Positions 36,516-47,073 of a DNA stretch of 64,000 nt are shown here, piece by piece. Every line of letters begins with the position of its first letter. Position 1 is the stretch's first letter. Source of the DNA: Zygosaccharomyces rouxii (taxonomy: Eukaryota; Ascomycota; Saccharomycetes; Saccharomycetales; Saccharomycetaceae); NCBI RefSeq assembly GCF_000026365.1, contig NC_012995.1, positions 746,501 through 810,500 on the forward strand, read 5' to 3'. Under the pieces are notes generated by a model. It saw only the letters and a program-made list of their open reading frames with translations. It did not search any database and was not told the origin of the DNA. The translations under genes were made by a program, and so were the position numbers.

Positions 36516-39211
36516 TGTTGTTGCTGTTGTTGTTGCTGTTGTTGTTGCTGTTGTTGTTGTTGTCTTGCCATTAGAGATCTGTAATAACTCTGAGCGGCTC
36601 TCATGGCCGTTTCCAATGAAATTTCTGGCTTTTGTGCCAAAATTTTTCTCGAATAACCTTCAATTATATCACGTTCTGTGAATTTTCTTTGTAAAGGTGC
36701 GCCTTGCATAAGTGCCTGTCTACTTGTTGGTGTCTTTGCCGCCTGCGGAGTACTGCCGGAATTGGAACGAGTCTCACTTGAACTCGTATTCACACGAGAA
36801 GCCGTTCTCATAGCACCTATGTTTGGAGTTGTCGGGCCACCTTGATGTGGAAGTTGTTGTTTATGCTGTTGGAACTGTTGATGTTGTGCCCGGTTTTTAA
36901 AGCTTCTTCTCATTTGAATGTCTCTACGTAGGGCTTCGTCCCTTTGAGCCTTTAATTGGGACATTTCAGCAGGTGTGGGAACTTTCATGTTTTTACAATC
37001 CAATGGCTTTCTAGGTTGAGTTGGGTTTGGACGTGGAGCATTTTCACGTTTCTTAATGCACTTGCGCATGGCTTCAAACATGCTTGCCCAACGCAATCTC
37101 CTATGACCCCTTTGAATGGATTCGGGACCCACACCAAGAGGAGATATCCTCCTGTTTTGTCGTTGTTGAAACTTATGTGCCTCTATCAACCACTGCTGTA
37201 CGCTATGAGCTCGAGGTCCTTTCAGATCATTAAAGCTGAATTTTTCATTTAATTGAACAAACCTTTCAAAACATTGCCAAGGGGTCCTACGTTCAATGTT
37301 TGAGACATACGACATACTAGTTCTAGAGTTCATATGTGCACTAATCAATTCCCAGTTGTATGCATAGGCGTTGATGTTTTTCACCAATTCTTGATCATCT
37401 TCAGGGAGCCAAATGGTAGGCGTCCTATTTTGTAGGTACCGTAAAGACGGCGCTGGCGGTGGCTTCAGATAGTGACTCCTTCTATTACCATAAAACATGC
37501 CCCTTCTTTTGCTCAATTGTACCAGCGATTGCTCCTCATCCATTATCTGCCTTTCCACTATCTTTAAGTAGTGATCATCTTCAAGTGTGACCATCGACTT
37601 AGAAATTGGCACGAATGGAAGATTCCCTTTACTTATGTCCCCAGGATCCGTTCCCGTATATAAAGGAACATTCTGTAACATCGTTCGCTCTAGCGGCTTT
37701 AATTCATCAAAGGAAAGGGTCAATTTGTAAGGATCTACCATTGATTTTTGTAAACCACTTTTAACACCACTGGCCTCATTGTGAGATTCCTTAGTAATTT
37801 CATCAGAGAAATCCGGCTTAGACAATAGAAATTGGTTATCCTTATTCTCACAATCAGCATCCTTCATAATTCCATGGGGATCATTCTCCGTGGATGCGTC
37901 CGCACTTTGGACCAAATCAGGTCCTTCAGTGGTCTCTCGCATCGCAGTTGTGGGTTCGTCATCCTTTTCATTTGGTGATTTCTCATCAATAAGTTGTGAT
38001 TGATCGATCTTAGAATTGTTCTCATCAACCGTTTGGGGACCTTCTTGTGTTCCATGCGATTCTGTTGGATCACTATCTACAGGTAAATGTCTGACAGGTG
38101 CTCTTTTTACGCAGCACACATCTCCATAAGCCCAATAATCTGTCACTGCTTGGGCCAAAGTCGTGCAAACTGCAATTTTGTAAGCTTGACCTTCTTTAAA
38201 ATCAGCTTGCATCCATTTAGCTTCGGCCATTAATGTCCTATGATGAGAAGGTTCATTTTCCCAGGGATCTAGAAATGGCTTTGGTTGCCGAAGAGACCAA
38301 AGTCCTAATCGTCTCAACTCCTCTATTCTAGAGCTCACCACGGTAATTCTTCCTTCATTTAATGCATTATTCATAATATCAGTCGTCAAAGCCTTATGTG
38401 CCATGGGAATAAGTTTAATTAGAGGCAAAGTCTGCACCATGTATTTCAATTCCGCCAAGGGTAATGCTTGAGCCACTTTGGATGGGACGATATCTTTAGT
38501 TAACAAATAAACGGATTCCTTACTGTTGATATTATTCTCATGAAAAAAATCTCCTTCTTCCACTGGTTTCCTTGTAACTTCGTCAATCAGCCGATTTTGG
38601 TACTTATGTGATGGTTCCACAGGAGTAGGCTCCGCTGGAGGAATGTTAAGATCCATGTAGTACATCGGATGCGGCAGCCGTGATGCTGGCGGAGCAGATG
38701 AGAGAGGAGAAGCTCTTTCAGGATTTAATTTTACCCTCTTTTCATGAGAGTCATGTAAATCAGGTAAAGATCTCTTATTATTAGTGGTATCGCCGTTGTT
38801 GTTACTGTTGTTGTTATTGTTGTTGCTGTTCGGCACTTGCAATTGTTGCATTCCAGTGTTATTACTCGGTACACTGACGGATGATGCTTTCTCCTTAGTA
38901 GGAAGAGATTTTTTGATTTCTGGTGCTGATTTTTTTACTTGTTCCACTGGCTCATATTTCGGCAGCGTACCTGCCTGGAATCTTGTTCCCTTTTTAATAT
39001 CGTTTTGTGCAAGAAATGAGCTTAGTTCACTCTTAAGGGCTGCTTCATCTGTAATATCAAGCAGTTCACTCATTCTCGAAACGCAGTATAATTCAATCAA
39101 TTTTTGATTACGCATCTTAATCAGTTCTTCTACCTGCGCATCAACGCCATCTTCTGTCTTACCGCCATTGATAACCGTTCTCCTTGGAGGGGAAGGAGAT
39201 CTGGAGGACAT
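36221..39211 (-). CDS. EAF1: Eaf1/Vid21, scaffold of the NuA4 histone acetyltransferase
   Basis: The platform subunit that holds NuA4 together and is unique to it. The start is the ATG at 39209-39211 (MSSRSPSPPRRTVING), not the TTG 12 bp upstream, giving 996 residues (S. cerevisiae 982). In order: IELYCVSRMSELLDITDE near residue 45; an HSA domain around 330-370 (HRTLMAEAKWMQADFKEG) that recruits Act1-Arp4; a Myb/SANT domain around 610-670 (NRTPTIWLPEDDQELVKNIN); and RRLRWASMFEAMRKCIKKRE. The C-terminal Gln-rich region has a 27-Gln run (36482-36562) with mixed CAA/CAG codons. The end SPTPQEILQRYQK matches S. cerevisiae. It converges on GGA, as YDR358W-YDR359C. Confidence 0.96.
36403..36562 (-). 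repeat. Poly-Gln/Glu coding repeat in EAF1
   Basis: Trinucleotide-like TTG/CTG (plus strand) coding for 27 Gln in a row, then Gln blocks broken by Gly and Glu. Interruptions by synonymous CAG and by Gly and Glu codons suggest selection on the protein rather than an unstable pure repeat. Its complement yields artefactual Leu-, Val- or Cys-rich frames. Confidence 0.9.
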
Positions 39212-40006
39212 GGTCCTTGGCAATAAGCTCGGCGGCTAATCCCTGGTTTTCGTACCGCTGACCGGGTCACAATTATTTGCCTTATCCCGCGTCAAAGTCA
39301 CGATCGACGAAGTTCGCGCTCAGGGGGGAAAAAGTCACCACCACCAGAGGCGAAAAGTAGCACAAAAACAAAGGCGAAACGCTCCCGTATCTAACCGTGG
39401 AGCTCCTTCTTGAACTTTATGTTCTTACCAGCCCTTTTCCGATCTTACGGATACCAAATATATGGGCAGGTTTGTTTACCTGTGCTGCAATTATAACAAG
39501 GTTTACCCTCCTTTTTTGTTCTCGTTGATCTTGAATTTTTTTTTTCGTTCTTTCTGCAAATTTTGTTTCGTCTAGAGTGATGTAATTGTATGATTATGTG
39601 ATCATGTGATCAGACTGCTTAGGAATGAATCATATCGACATCCAGTATCTCAGCATCAGCGGCTAATGTTCAGTTGAAGCGGGCTAGGATATTCTTGTTT
39701 TATGGAGGCATATATATGTGCGCTCCATCGTAGGAGTTTGTGACAGATTAACAGGCATCTTCCCTCAATTTTAAAATATAAGATACTAGTTAGAACGGGA
39801 ATCATAGATTCTTGTAGGACTATAGTCATTTCTTAAAGTTTCAATGAAACGCTTTATCCCTTCTATGGTCTTCCTGTGCCTAGATCCTGTATGTTCTCCA
39901 GTCGTTTATTCAAAGCTGAGCTGTTGGACCTAACTGCACATTTTGACGCCAAAAATTTTATAGTATAAACTGCTACACATGCAGAATTAAGAAAATGATG
40001 CCTTAA
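39212..40006. promoter_or_regulatory. EAF1 promoter and BCP1 downstream region
   Basis: A 795-bp gap. It holds a G-run CAGGGGGGAAAAAG near 39321 and a T-rich block near 39537. Near 39593-39612 is a partly repeated ATGTGATC stretch. A plus-strand TATA-like CATATATATG at 39709-39718 has no coding frame after it. I recognise no protein gene; an unannotated noncoding RNA is possible but unproven. Confidence 0.4.
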
Positions 40007-40831
40007 TCACCATGATTGAAGTTCATGCTCTAATTCGGAAATGCTCTTTAGCAAGTCTTGATGCGATAACACTATATATGTTGGAATCAACCCTTTGTGA
40101 GGCTGTAAATCGAAGTGTAATTTTGCATTTTTTTCAAAAATCCTGTCTTCCACATGGAAATAATCGACTTCATGCTGTTTAACCCTTTTCTTAGAACGCT
40201 TACCTTGGTCTTCATCTTCACTATCACTATCCATATCAAAATTCACTTCGTATTTACGACTTAGAATCACATAAAAATCATAATGCTTACCATCTCCTAG
40301 CGCGTTGGTCACATCTTCTAAGGTAATTTTGTACAATGGAGGTACTACTTCTGTAGGCATATTAATTAAACGTTCACCGAGCAAAAGTGCACAGCTCTTC
40401 TTTGAATTCGATTCTACCGTACGCAAAAATGAAGCCATTCTTTCATCTCTACGCAAGTAACGTGCATAATCAGAATCGCGGTTCTCCTTATAGTCCACAA
40501 ACGATAAGAAACAGTATGGATCAGATTCAGGTCCGTCTGTTTTAATGGTAGTTGTTGGAGATGCTAGTATCAGATCACTTAATTGACTTAACTGAACCTT
40601 ATTACTCTCTTCATTACCCAAAATTTGACGTAAAAGGTTTTTAATAGCATGGAAATCCACTTGTGGGTTACCACCAAAGAAATCAAAATCTATATTGACA
40701 ACCTCTTCATCATTTACTTGCTCTTCATCTCCCTCGGAATCGGTGCTACTGATATCAATCTCAGAACCTGTATCATCTTCAGAGGCACGACGCTTCTTGG
40801 TGAGCTCACTTAGCTTAATAGTTTCAAGCAT
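40007..40831 (-). CDS. BCP1: Bcp1, chaperone for Rpl23/uL14
   Basis: An essential nuclear protein that escorts ribosomal protein uL14 and is needed for Mss4 export. The 274-residue product (S. cerevisiae 283) belongs to the BCCIP family. After an acidic Ser/Asp-rich N-terminus (SEIDISSTDSEGDEEQV, about 23-39) comes NIDFDFFGGNPQVDFHAIKN (46-65), the family signature. YCFLSFVDYKENRDSDYARY and a C-terminal HFDLQPHKGLIPTYIVLS follow. An internal basic patch KRSKKRVK may be a nuclear signal. The start at 40829-40831 is 166 bp from the divergent CTM1-type gene. PAC and RRPE motifs upstream fit its ribosome role. Confidence 0.95.
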   Translation of the reverse strand: MLETIKLSELTKKRRASEDDTGSEIDISSTDSEGDEEQVNDEEVVNIDFDFFGGNPQVDFHAIKNLLRQILGNEESNKVQLSQLSDLILASPTTTIKTDGPESDPYCFLSFVDYKENRDSDYARYLRRDERMASFLRTVESNSKKSCALLLGERLINMPTEVVPPLYKITLEDVTNALGDGKHYDFYVILSRKYEVNFDMDSDSEDEDQGKRSKKRVKQHEVDYFHVEDRIFEKNAKLHFDLQPHKGLIPTYIVLSHQDLLKSISELEHELQSW

Positions 40832-40869
40832 CTTCTTGGTTTCTTGTGAATTAGATTATTTGTCAGTAG

Positions 40870-40910
40870 CTCATCTCATCTCATCTCATTACATCTCTTC
40901 AAAATTTTCA
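40870..40910 (-). promoter_or_regulatory. Tandem PAC-like repeats and RRPE of BCP1
   Basis: Read on the minus strand, TGAAAATTTT (40901-40910) is followed by four tandem ATGAG units (40870-40889), ending 39 bp before the BCP1 ATG. This is the RRPE-PAC arrangement of ribosome-biogenesis promoters with an expanded PAC core. Confidence 0.75.
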
Positions 40911-40997
40911 TAACAGATGCCGATAGGCTGAAATTTCACCCTCGAGAGTAAGGGAGTTCGAACAATAGGTACTACAAAAGTTTGATGAAATACTGGC

Positions 40998-42722
40998 ATG
41001 GGGATGTCGGAAGTGGCTCAATGGTTTCTCACTAATACGGATATCTGTTTGCATCAATCTGTCAAGATTGATAAATCAACAATAGGCGATCCTGCAAGTG
41101 GTTATGGGGTTTTTGTTGATCTTTCAAAAACCGGGGTTATGAATGGCGATAAAAATACACTAGAACTTATGAGGATTCCTCATGGGGTTACATTTGATGT
41201 GCACACTGTTTTCCAGGTGTTGAATGACGGGACATGGTACTCCTCAAGACAAGAGTTTGAAAAGACAAAGCAGAAATTCAAGGATGTCTTTGCACGTATG
41301 CTTGAATATGAAGGAATGATGGAGTTGTTAAATGAATCAAATACGCTAGTTGGCTTTTTCTTAGTATGTGCCATGCTCAGAGACGAATACGAATTGCCTT
41401 CTGTCCTTGTCTACTATTTAGATAACGTCTTATTGGAAACGACTATTGAAAATGCTGCCAAACATTTGGATTTATTAATGGAATACTATGAACAGTATGT
41501 GGAATCACACTTGTTTTCAAAGATGTTGAGGAAGTTTGAACAATTTGCTGATCGGATTCCTCGAGAAACCGTTCGTCAAGTGTTTGCAGCGGTAAAATCT
41601 CGGTGTCTTGAAATACCACAGGAATTGGACCAGGATAGTGATGATTTCGTGGTCAATTCGACCCTAGTTCCTCTCTTAGATTTATGCAATCATAGCAACA
41701 GGCCAAATTCTCATTTTGATGTGGATAGAGAGACGGGGGATGTCATTTTACTATTAGACTTGGGTAAATCCAAACCTTTAAAAGATAAATTCCAAGAAGT
41801 GTTCATTTCCTACACTCCACTCGTAGAGATGCTTTCTTTCCACAATAACTATGGATTTGTTCCGCCTCCTGATGATTTCCAATTCTTTAATCTCTCCATT
41901 GAAAGAGACTTTCTATCTCAACAAAAAGTTGGTAATAGAGATCTTCGTCTTTTCTGCAAATGGTTTAAAATTAATCCAGTGGTACAATTGATCCGATACA
42001 AGGGGAAATGGTACATTAACGATACTTTGGAAGCGTTTGCACTTTTGTTATTACCATTTTTACCGTTACCGGACGATTTCACCAAATCTTGCTGGCATTA
42101 CGACGATAGGAACTACGAAACTTTTGCCCATTTCCACCAATTTCTTAACGATAATGATTTTACTGACTTCACACAAAGTCTCAAATTTTACAAACGTGAA
42201 ATTCGCCAGCAAGAGCACCAAAACTGTGATACCATCTGGTTTCCCCAGCTTGCCTGGTGTTTCCGTTATAAGGATGATGGTGAACTTTTACGTAGACGCG
42301 TAGAACAGATTGATGCATTGGAATTAGCACCTTTTGAAGATCGAAAGCAATTTGAATTAGTCATTGAACGTTTTAAGGAGTTTTTTGTCGGCTACCTAGA
42401 TCATAGAGAATCGACACTGAGGAGTTACCAAGGAGATAACGAATCATTTAACCAATTGTTACACCTTGAACTTGATATTTTACAGCAATTGAACAATGGA
42501 CTAAAACAGAATCAAGTGCAATTCTGGAGTGATATAGACACCGATGCTCAGGAGGTCCCACAGTTGCCTTTTGTCTGGAAACCAAGCGGCCAAGAGATAC
42601 AGAATGACGAGAATTTGGAATTGGACTGGGAAATGCTAAGTATAAAACCCTACAATCCCAGAGAACTGACAGATTTCTACGATGAAGAGTTACACAGCTT
42701 CTTGCAAGTGATGCAGGGTTAG
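40998..42722 (+). CDS. CTM1: SET-domain lysine methyltransferase, Ctm1 type
   Basis: A 574-residue protein of the RLSMT/SETD6-like class. Marks: GYGVFVDLS near residue 35 (SET N-flank), a long helical insert, PLLDLCNHSNRPNSHFDVD near 230 (the SAM-binding NHS motif) and YTPLVEMLSFHNNYGFV near 275. A C-terminal substrate-binding-like region follows to the end. S. cerevisiae CTM1 (YHR109W, 585 residues), which trimethylates Lys72 of cytochrome c, lies next to ERP5 and UBA4 just as here. The enzyme class is clear from sequence; the cytochrome c substrate is inferred from synteny and length. A related yeast enzyme, Efm1 (YHL039W), is the main alternative. Two ATGs (40998 and 41004) are possible starts. 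Confidence 0.82.
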   Translation: MGMSEVAQWFLTNTDICLHQSVKIDKSTIGDPASGYGVFVDLSKTGVMNGDKNTLELMRIPHGVTFDVHTVFQVLNDGTWYSSRQEFEKTKQKFKDVFARMLEYEGMMELLNESNTLVGFFLVCAMLRDEYELPSVLVYYLDNVLLETTIENAAKHLDLLMEYYEQYVESHLFSKMLRKFEQFADRIPRETVRQVFAAVKSRCLEIPQELDQDSDDFVVNSTLVPLLDLCNHSNRPNSHFDVDRETGDVILLLDLGKSKPLKDKFQEVFISYTPLVEMLSFHNNYGFVPPPDDFQFFNLSIERDFLSQQKVGNRDLRLFCKWFKINPVVQLIRYKGKWYINDTLEAFALLLLPFLPLPDDFTKSCWHYDDRNYETFAHFHQFLNDNDFTDFTQSLKFYKREIRQQEHQNCDTIWFPQLAWCFRYKDDGELLRRRVEQIDALELAPFEDRKQFELVIERFKEFFVGYLDHRESTLRSYQGDNESFNQLLHLELDILQQLNNGLKQNQVQFWSDIDTDAQEVPQLPFVWKPSGQEIQNDENLELDWEMLSIKPYNPRELTDFYDEELHSFLQVMQG

Positions 42723-42880
42723 TTTGTTTGTTTTTTTGTACATATGCATAGATGATATATTCTTCCTATTGGTGGTAGTGAATGTGGAGCATCTCGGTAT
42801 CTACCCTAATCACTCCTTGTTTTCTTTTAACAATGTACAACATATGAATGTTGATTCAGAGAAAAGAATAGTCACTCGTA

Positions 42881-43519
42881 ATGTTTCTCCAGTTCATTGT
42901 GCAATTTCTGGTAGTGCTGGTTTCACTACCATTGTCAAGGGGGCTGCATTTTTATTTGAAATCTGGACAAGTTAAATGTTTTTACGAGAACTTGTCCCTG
43001 GGTAATCTAATGATTGGCGATATTGATGGATATGTAGAAAGAGAGGACACGTTTGTGGAAGATCCAGACTTGAGGTTGACTGTGTCTGTAGACGAATCTT
43101 TTGACAGTAACCACAGGGTGATGAATCAGAAGAATGCGCATACGGGTGATTTCACATTTACCGCCCTAGATACAGGTGAACACAGAATCTGTATTATGCC
43201 GTCTTATCCCCAAGAAGATGCAAGATTGAGAATATTCATGGAATTGGATATTACCAATATGCGGTTGTTGGATACTAGAAGGAAAGACGATGAGAGAACG
43301 GCGAAACAGAGGGTTTTACAAATGGTACGCAGATTGGAAGTAATTCGTCTTGAACAAAAAGACATAAGGAAAAAGGAAGCCCTGTTCAGAAATCAGAGTG
43401 AGTCTGCGAATTCAAAAATTCTACGGTGGTCCTGCTTACAGGTTCTTGGATTAGTGATAATGTGTGTTCTACAACTACGCTATTTGAAGAATTTCTTTGT
43501 GAAACAAAAAGTGATATGA
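42881..43519 (+). CDS. ERP5: p24-family cargo receptor, Erp5 type
   Basis: p24 proteins cycle between ER and Golgi in COPII and COPI vesicles and help sort GPI-anchored and other cargo. The 212-residue product equals S. cerevisiae Erp5 in length. Residues 1-21 are a signal peptide (MFLQFIVQFLVVLVSLPLSR). Then comes the GOLD domain (GLHFYLKSGQVKCFYENL and GEHRICIMPSY with its paired cysteines), a coiled coil (KQRVLQMVRRLEVIRLEQKD), one membrane helix near 182-200 and the short cytosolic tail RYLKNFFVKQKVI with the FF coat-binding motif. It lies 158 bp after the CTM1-type gene in tandem, as in YHR109W-YHR110W. Confidence 0.93.
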   Translation: MFLQFIVQFLVVLVSLPLSRGLHFYLKSGQVKCFYENLSLGNLMIGDIDGYVEREDTFVEDPDLRLTVSVDESFDSNHRVMNQKNAHTGDFTFTALDTGEHRICIMPSYPQEDARLRIFMELDITNMRLLDTRRKDDERTAKQRVLQMVRRLEVIRLEQKDIRKKEALFRNQSESANSKILRWSCLQVLGLVIMCVLQLRYLKNFFVKQKVI

Positions 43520-43769
43520 AGTGATTGACAGCTAGCAATTGATCACAGAAGTGCTATGAATAATACCATTATGGCTAGTATAATAGCTAAATTTCAATGC
43601 AATAAGCCGCCTTCAGCATGAGATTGAGCTAAAGCTAAAACTTTCGTTTTGGATGATTTGGAATTTTTCAACGGATGATGTTCATTATAATGAAAGCTCA
43701 TCTCGCTAACTCTTCGCGACAAGTTTGAAGGTTGATCAGGCTCTTAAGAGGTTGTGTATTTGTTGAAAG

Positions 43770-45080
43770 ATGACTGTGGAAGTTCCTGAAAGTATTCTTA
43801 GAGAGCTTGAGTCACTGAAGCTCGAAAATGCTAAGCTTAAGGCTGAGTTAGCTGGGGAGAAGGAGTTTAACAAGTATCCGATGTCTCTGGAGGAATATAA
43901 ACGTTATGGGAGGCAGATGATTGTTGAGGATACAGGCGGTGTAGAAGGTCAACTGAAGTTACGTAATTCTAAAGTCTTAGTTGTAGGAGCAGGTGGACTA
44001 GGATGCCCTGCGCTACCTTATCTGGCCGGCGCAGGTATTGGACACATTGGTATTGTTGACAATGATGTCGTTGATACTTCTAATTTACACAGACAGGTCC
44101 TTCATAATTCCAATAAGGTTGGTATGTTAAAATGTGAATCTGCCAAACAAGTGTTGAACGAGTTAAATCCTCACGTGAGTGTCGAAACCTATCCGATTAG
44201 ATTAGATGGAGCAAATGCATTTCCAATATTCGCAAAATATGATTACATTCTAGACTGTACTGATACACCATTGACGAGGTATTTGATTTCAGATGTGGCA
44301 GTCAACCTGCAGAAAACTGTGGTTTCCGCCTCTGGGTTGGGTACAGAAGGCCAATTGACGATCTTGAATTTTAAAAACAAAGGTCCCTGTTACAGATGCT
44401 TTTATCCTGTTCCTCCATCGCCAACTTCGGTCTCATCTTGTCAGGAGGGTGGTGTCATTGGCCCTTGCATAGGTTTAGTGGGTGTTATGATGGCTATTGA
44501 GGTGATGAAATTAATAATGGAGGTATACACGGAAGAGAGTTTCAAACCGTTTTTGACTAGTTATTCTGGGTTCCCAACGCAATCTTTGCGTACTTTCAAA
44601 ATGAGAGGTAGACAAAAAACATGTGCCTGTTGTGGCGAGAATCCTACTATTACGAGGAATGCTATTGAATCTGGTGAAGTGGATTACACTTTATTTTGTG
44701 GTTCAAGAAAATATAATGTTTGTGATTCGATGGAAAGGATGAGTGTGACTGATTTTGAAAATGATTATCACGACCGTCAAGATTTCGTCTTCCTCGATGT
44801 AAGGCCTTCCCATCACTATAGCATTTCACATTTCCCCAGCACACATAACATTCCCTTGAAGAAATTAAGAGATATGGGCGGCTCGATTTCAGAGTTACAA
44901 GAACATGTTCCGAATATTGACAAGGAAAGTGAAGTAGTCGTTGTGTGTCGATATGGTAATGATTCGCAGTTGGCTACAAGATTATTAAAGGATCAATTTG
45001 GAATACCTAAAGTTAAAGATATCCGGGGTGGTTTCTTTAAATACATAGATGATGTGGATCCATCTATTCCAAAATACTAG
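43770..45080 (+). CDS. UBA4: Uba4, E1-like activator of Urm1 with rhodanese domain
   Basis: Adenylates Urm1 and transfers sulfur to it, feeding tRNA wobble-uridine thiolation and protein urmylation. The 436-residue product (S. cerevisiae 440) has an MoeB/E1 domain with GAGGLG at 73-78, DTSNLHRQVLH, zinc-binding CYRC (207-210) and CACC (285-288), and the catalytic cysteine in SSCQEGG (Cys224). The C-terminal rhodanese domain (about 330-436) has FLDVRPSHHYSISH and the active loop CRYGNDSQ with Cys393. All catalytic residues are present. It is followed by convergent TFC6 at 55 bp. Confidence 0.97.
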   Translation: MTVEVPESILRELESLKLENAKLKAELAGEKEFNKYPMSLEEYKRYGRQMIVEDTGGVEGQLKLRNSKVLVVGAGGLGCPALPYLAGAGIGHIGIVDNDVVDTSNLHRQVLHNSNKVGMLKCESAKQVLNELNPHVSVETYPIRLDGANAFPIFAKYDYILDCTDTPLTRYLISDVAVNLQKTVVSASGLGTEGQLTILNFKNKGPCYRCFYPVPPSPTSVSSCQEGGVIGPCIGLVGVMMAIEVMKLIMEVYTEESFKPFLTSYSGFPTQSLRTFKMRGRQKTCACCGENPTITRNAIESGEVDYTLFCGSRKYNVCDSMERMSVTDFENDYHDRQDFVFLDVRPSHHYSISHFPSTHNIPLKKLRDMGGSISELQEHVPNIDKESEVVVVCRYGNDSQLATRLLKDQFGIPKVKDIRGGFFKYIDDVDPSIPKY

Positions 45081-45135
45081 AAGAATATAATTCGAGTTTC
45101 CCTTTTAATGAAATACTCGGTGAACGCGCATAAAA

Positions 45136-47073
45136 TTAGTCATTTCCTAATTTTTCTATTGTCAGCAGTCCGGCACTGTTGGCAAAGGCATAAAATTGTC
45201 CAGCAGCACTGGTTTCATTCCACTTAATGCATGATATGTTGACACCATGTGCGTCAATTTTAACTCCGCTTATTTCGTTTATGCTTGGTTTGTAGATTTC
45301 ATAGTTATGGTTTAATCGATATTTGTCTTCTCGTTTGCTGTACTCCCATTTCCACAATCTCAGTGAACAGTGAGCAACTGAACTATTCTTAATACCTGTT
45401 AATACCCTTCTGGATACATTGTCAATAGCTATATTTCCATCAGAACTACCATTCAAGACTAACGGGTGTAATCTAGAAGTCCCTACGGACACTATGGTAG
45501 TTTCTTGTAATGCAATTGTGTGCATACCGAACGCGGCTCGCGGTACAACTGTCTTCAAAGAGTTGGTACCATCTGAGTGTACGAATGCATAAAGTTGAGG
45601 TAGATAAGCAATTGGAATGATATTAGTTCCACGGAATCTGGTTACTTCCAGTTTCGAAGTGAAAATTTCCTTGGCATCAAAGATATAAAAATAACCATCC
45701 ACTGATAGGGTCCCTACTGTTGTTCTTTCCGTTTCTGAAGAAGCCACACAGATGGAAATAACGTAAGAATCATGCATTTTGTGATAATAGGAAGGAAATT
45801 CAGGATCTGTCAAATCGAATTCCGCAACAAATCCATTTTTAAATCCACATATTATTGAGGTCGGTGATAAAAAATCGTAGCACGTAATGTTGGTGTTTGG
45901 CATGGAAACCGATAACGAAGCTTCATCAAAAAATCGTACTACGTGTGAGTCGTCATTAGGAACTGTCACCTCTGTTAGTTTAAATGAACCATTCTGACAA
46001 ACGAACGCCAGTACCCCGAGCACACCATTTTTCTCGCATCCTTCATGCCATTTTAAATTCCAAATCTCACCGAATGAATGGGCAAGAGTTTGCAATTTGG
46101 TAAATTTCAAAGTATTTGTATTCAGTCTGAATATTTCAATGCAAGAGGTATGAGATTCGGATTCAAACATTCTTAAATGGCTGTCCGATGGCCTTTCAAA
46201 ATACTGTGAGAGTGCTACCGCCAAATATTGATCGTCAGATTCGTCTTGAGATAACCACGCCATATCAGTAATGAATCCACCACTGTTATACACAAATCCG
46301 TGTCTTTTCCCATATGGTAGAACGGGGAATTCCATCGACTGTTCAGATTGCAGCGCGGTCTCGGACTCATTGATAATAATTTTATGCTCCTTTTTATTCT
46401 TAGTAAATATTTGATCCAATTCCTTTACATCTATGTCGTGGAATTTTAAGCTGGAAGTTGATGGTATGACCTTATCATAAACGTTGTCTATCGAACAAGG
46501 TGGTTTGCAATCGACGTAATACGGTGAATCCCGTTGAATCATTTCTGAGGGGAAACAAAACAAATACGGTTCAAAGCCTTCTTTCACTTTGGCCAATCTT
46601 AATAATTTATGCTCATTTAAACCGTAAATTCGTTCAATTTTATCTCTTGCTGACGATAAATCTTTTAATGCTCTAATGATTTTACCTTTACGTTCTAAGT
46701 TGGATCCTCTCTGCTGAACTTTAGATGAATTGATCTCAATTGATGTTTTAGGAGATCTGGTTTTCCTTCTCTTATCTGGTTTCTGCGTTTCCTCATCGAC
46801 ATCTACTTCTGGCACGAATTCTTCATCTTCATCTTCTTTATCAAGTTGAACACCAAGTTCAGCCTCTGGATCTGGTGTCACTTTTCTAGCGGCAGTCCTT
46901 CTTGGTCTTCTTCTAGTTGCCTCTACCACAGCAGACTTGATAATTCCAATGTTGTCATTGTTACCATTATTATTGTCATCGTTTTCACTTGATTTTGAAC
47001 TTACTTTCGGCGTTTCATTCGCTTTAGATTCGTTCTTCCTAGGTCTTCCTCTTCCTCGTTTCATAGCCGTCAT
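45136..47073 (-). CDS. TFC6: Tfc6, TFIIIC 91-kDa subunit
   Basis: Part of the TauB module of TFIIIC, which binds the B-box of tRNA genes. The 645-residue product (S. cerevisiae 672) starts at the ATG at 47071-47073; a second ATG at 47064 begins MKRGRGRPRKN, an AT-hook-like motif. A disordered, charged N-terminus (to about 150) is followed by a WD40-type propeller over about 200-640 (PVLPYGKRHGFVYNSGGF, FGEIWNLKWHEGCEKNGVLG, SSDGNIAIDNVSRRVL). The order UBA4-TFC6-YHR112C merges YHR111W/YHR112C with YDR362C. S. cerevisiae TFC6 is autoregulated through an ETC site in its promoter; I see no GGTTCGA B-box in the 250 bp upstream here. Confidence 0.9.
   Translation of the reverse strand: MTAMKRGRGRPRKNESKANETPKVSSKSSENDDNNNGNNDNIGIIKSAVVEATRRRPRRTAARKVTPDPEAELGVQLDKEDEDEEFVPEVDVDEETQKPDKRRKTRSPKTSIEINSSKVQQRGSNLERKGKIIRALKDLSSARDKIERIYGLNEHKLLRLAKVKEGFEPYLFCFPSEMIQRDSPYYVDCKPPCSIDNVYDKVIPSTSSLKFHDIDVKELDQIFTKNKKEHKIIINESETALQSEQSMEFPVLPYGKRHGFVYNSGGFITDMAWLSQDESDDQYLAVALSQYFERPSDSHLRMFESESHTSCIEIFRLNTNTLKFTKLQTLAHSFGEIWNLKWHEGCEKNGVLGVLAFVCQNGSFKLTEVTVPNDDSHVVRFFDEASLSVSMPNTNITCYDFLSPTSIICGFKNGFVAEFDLTDPEFPSYYHKMHDSYVISICVASSETERTTVGTLSVDGYFYIFDAKEIFTSKLEVTRFRGTNIIPIAYLPQLYAFVHSDGTNSLKTVVPRAAFGMHTIALQETTIVSVGTSRLHPLVLNGSSDGNIAIDNVSRRVLTGIKNSSVAHCSLRLWKWEYSKREDKYRLNHNYEIYKPSINEISGVKIDAHGVNISCIKWNETSAAGQFYAFANSAGLLTIEKLGND

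Noticed and set aside
36294..36681. Long plus-strand frames rich in Cys, Val or Leu
   Set aside because: They are the complement of the EAF1 glutamine repeat; the three frames of the same repeat give poly-Cys, poly-Val and poly-Leu. No independent gene evidence.
42724..42975. 83-codon plus-strand frame overlapping the ERP5 start
   Set aside because: Out of frame with ERP5, which has a complete signal peptide and GOLD domain from 42881; it adds only AT-rich leader sequence.
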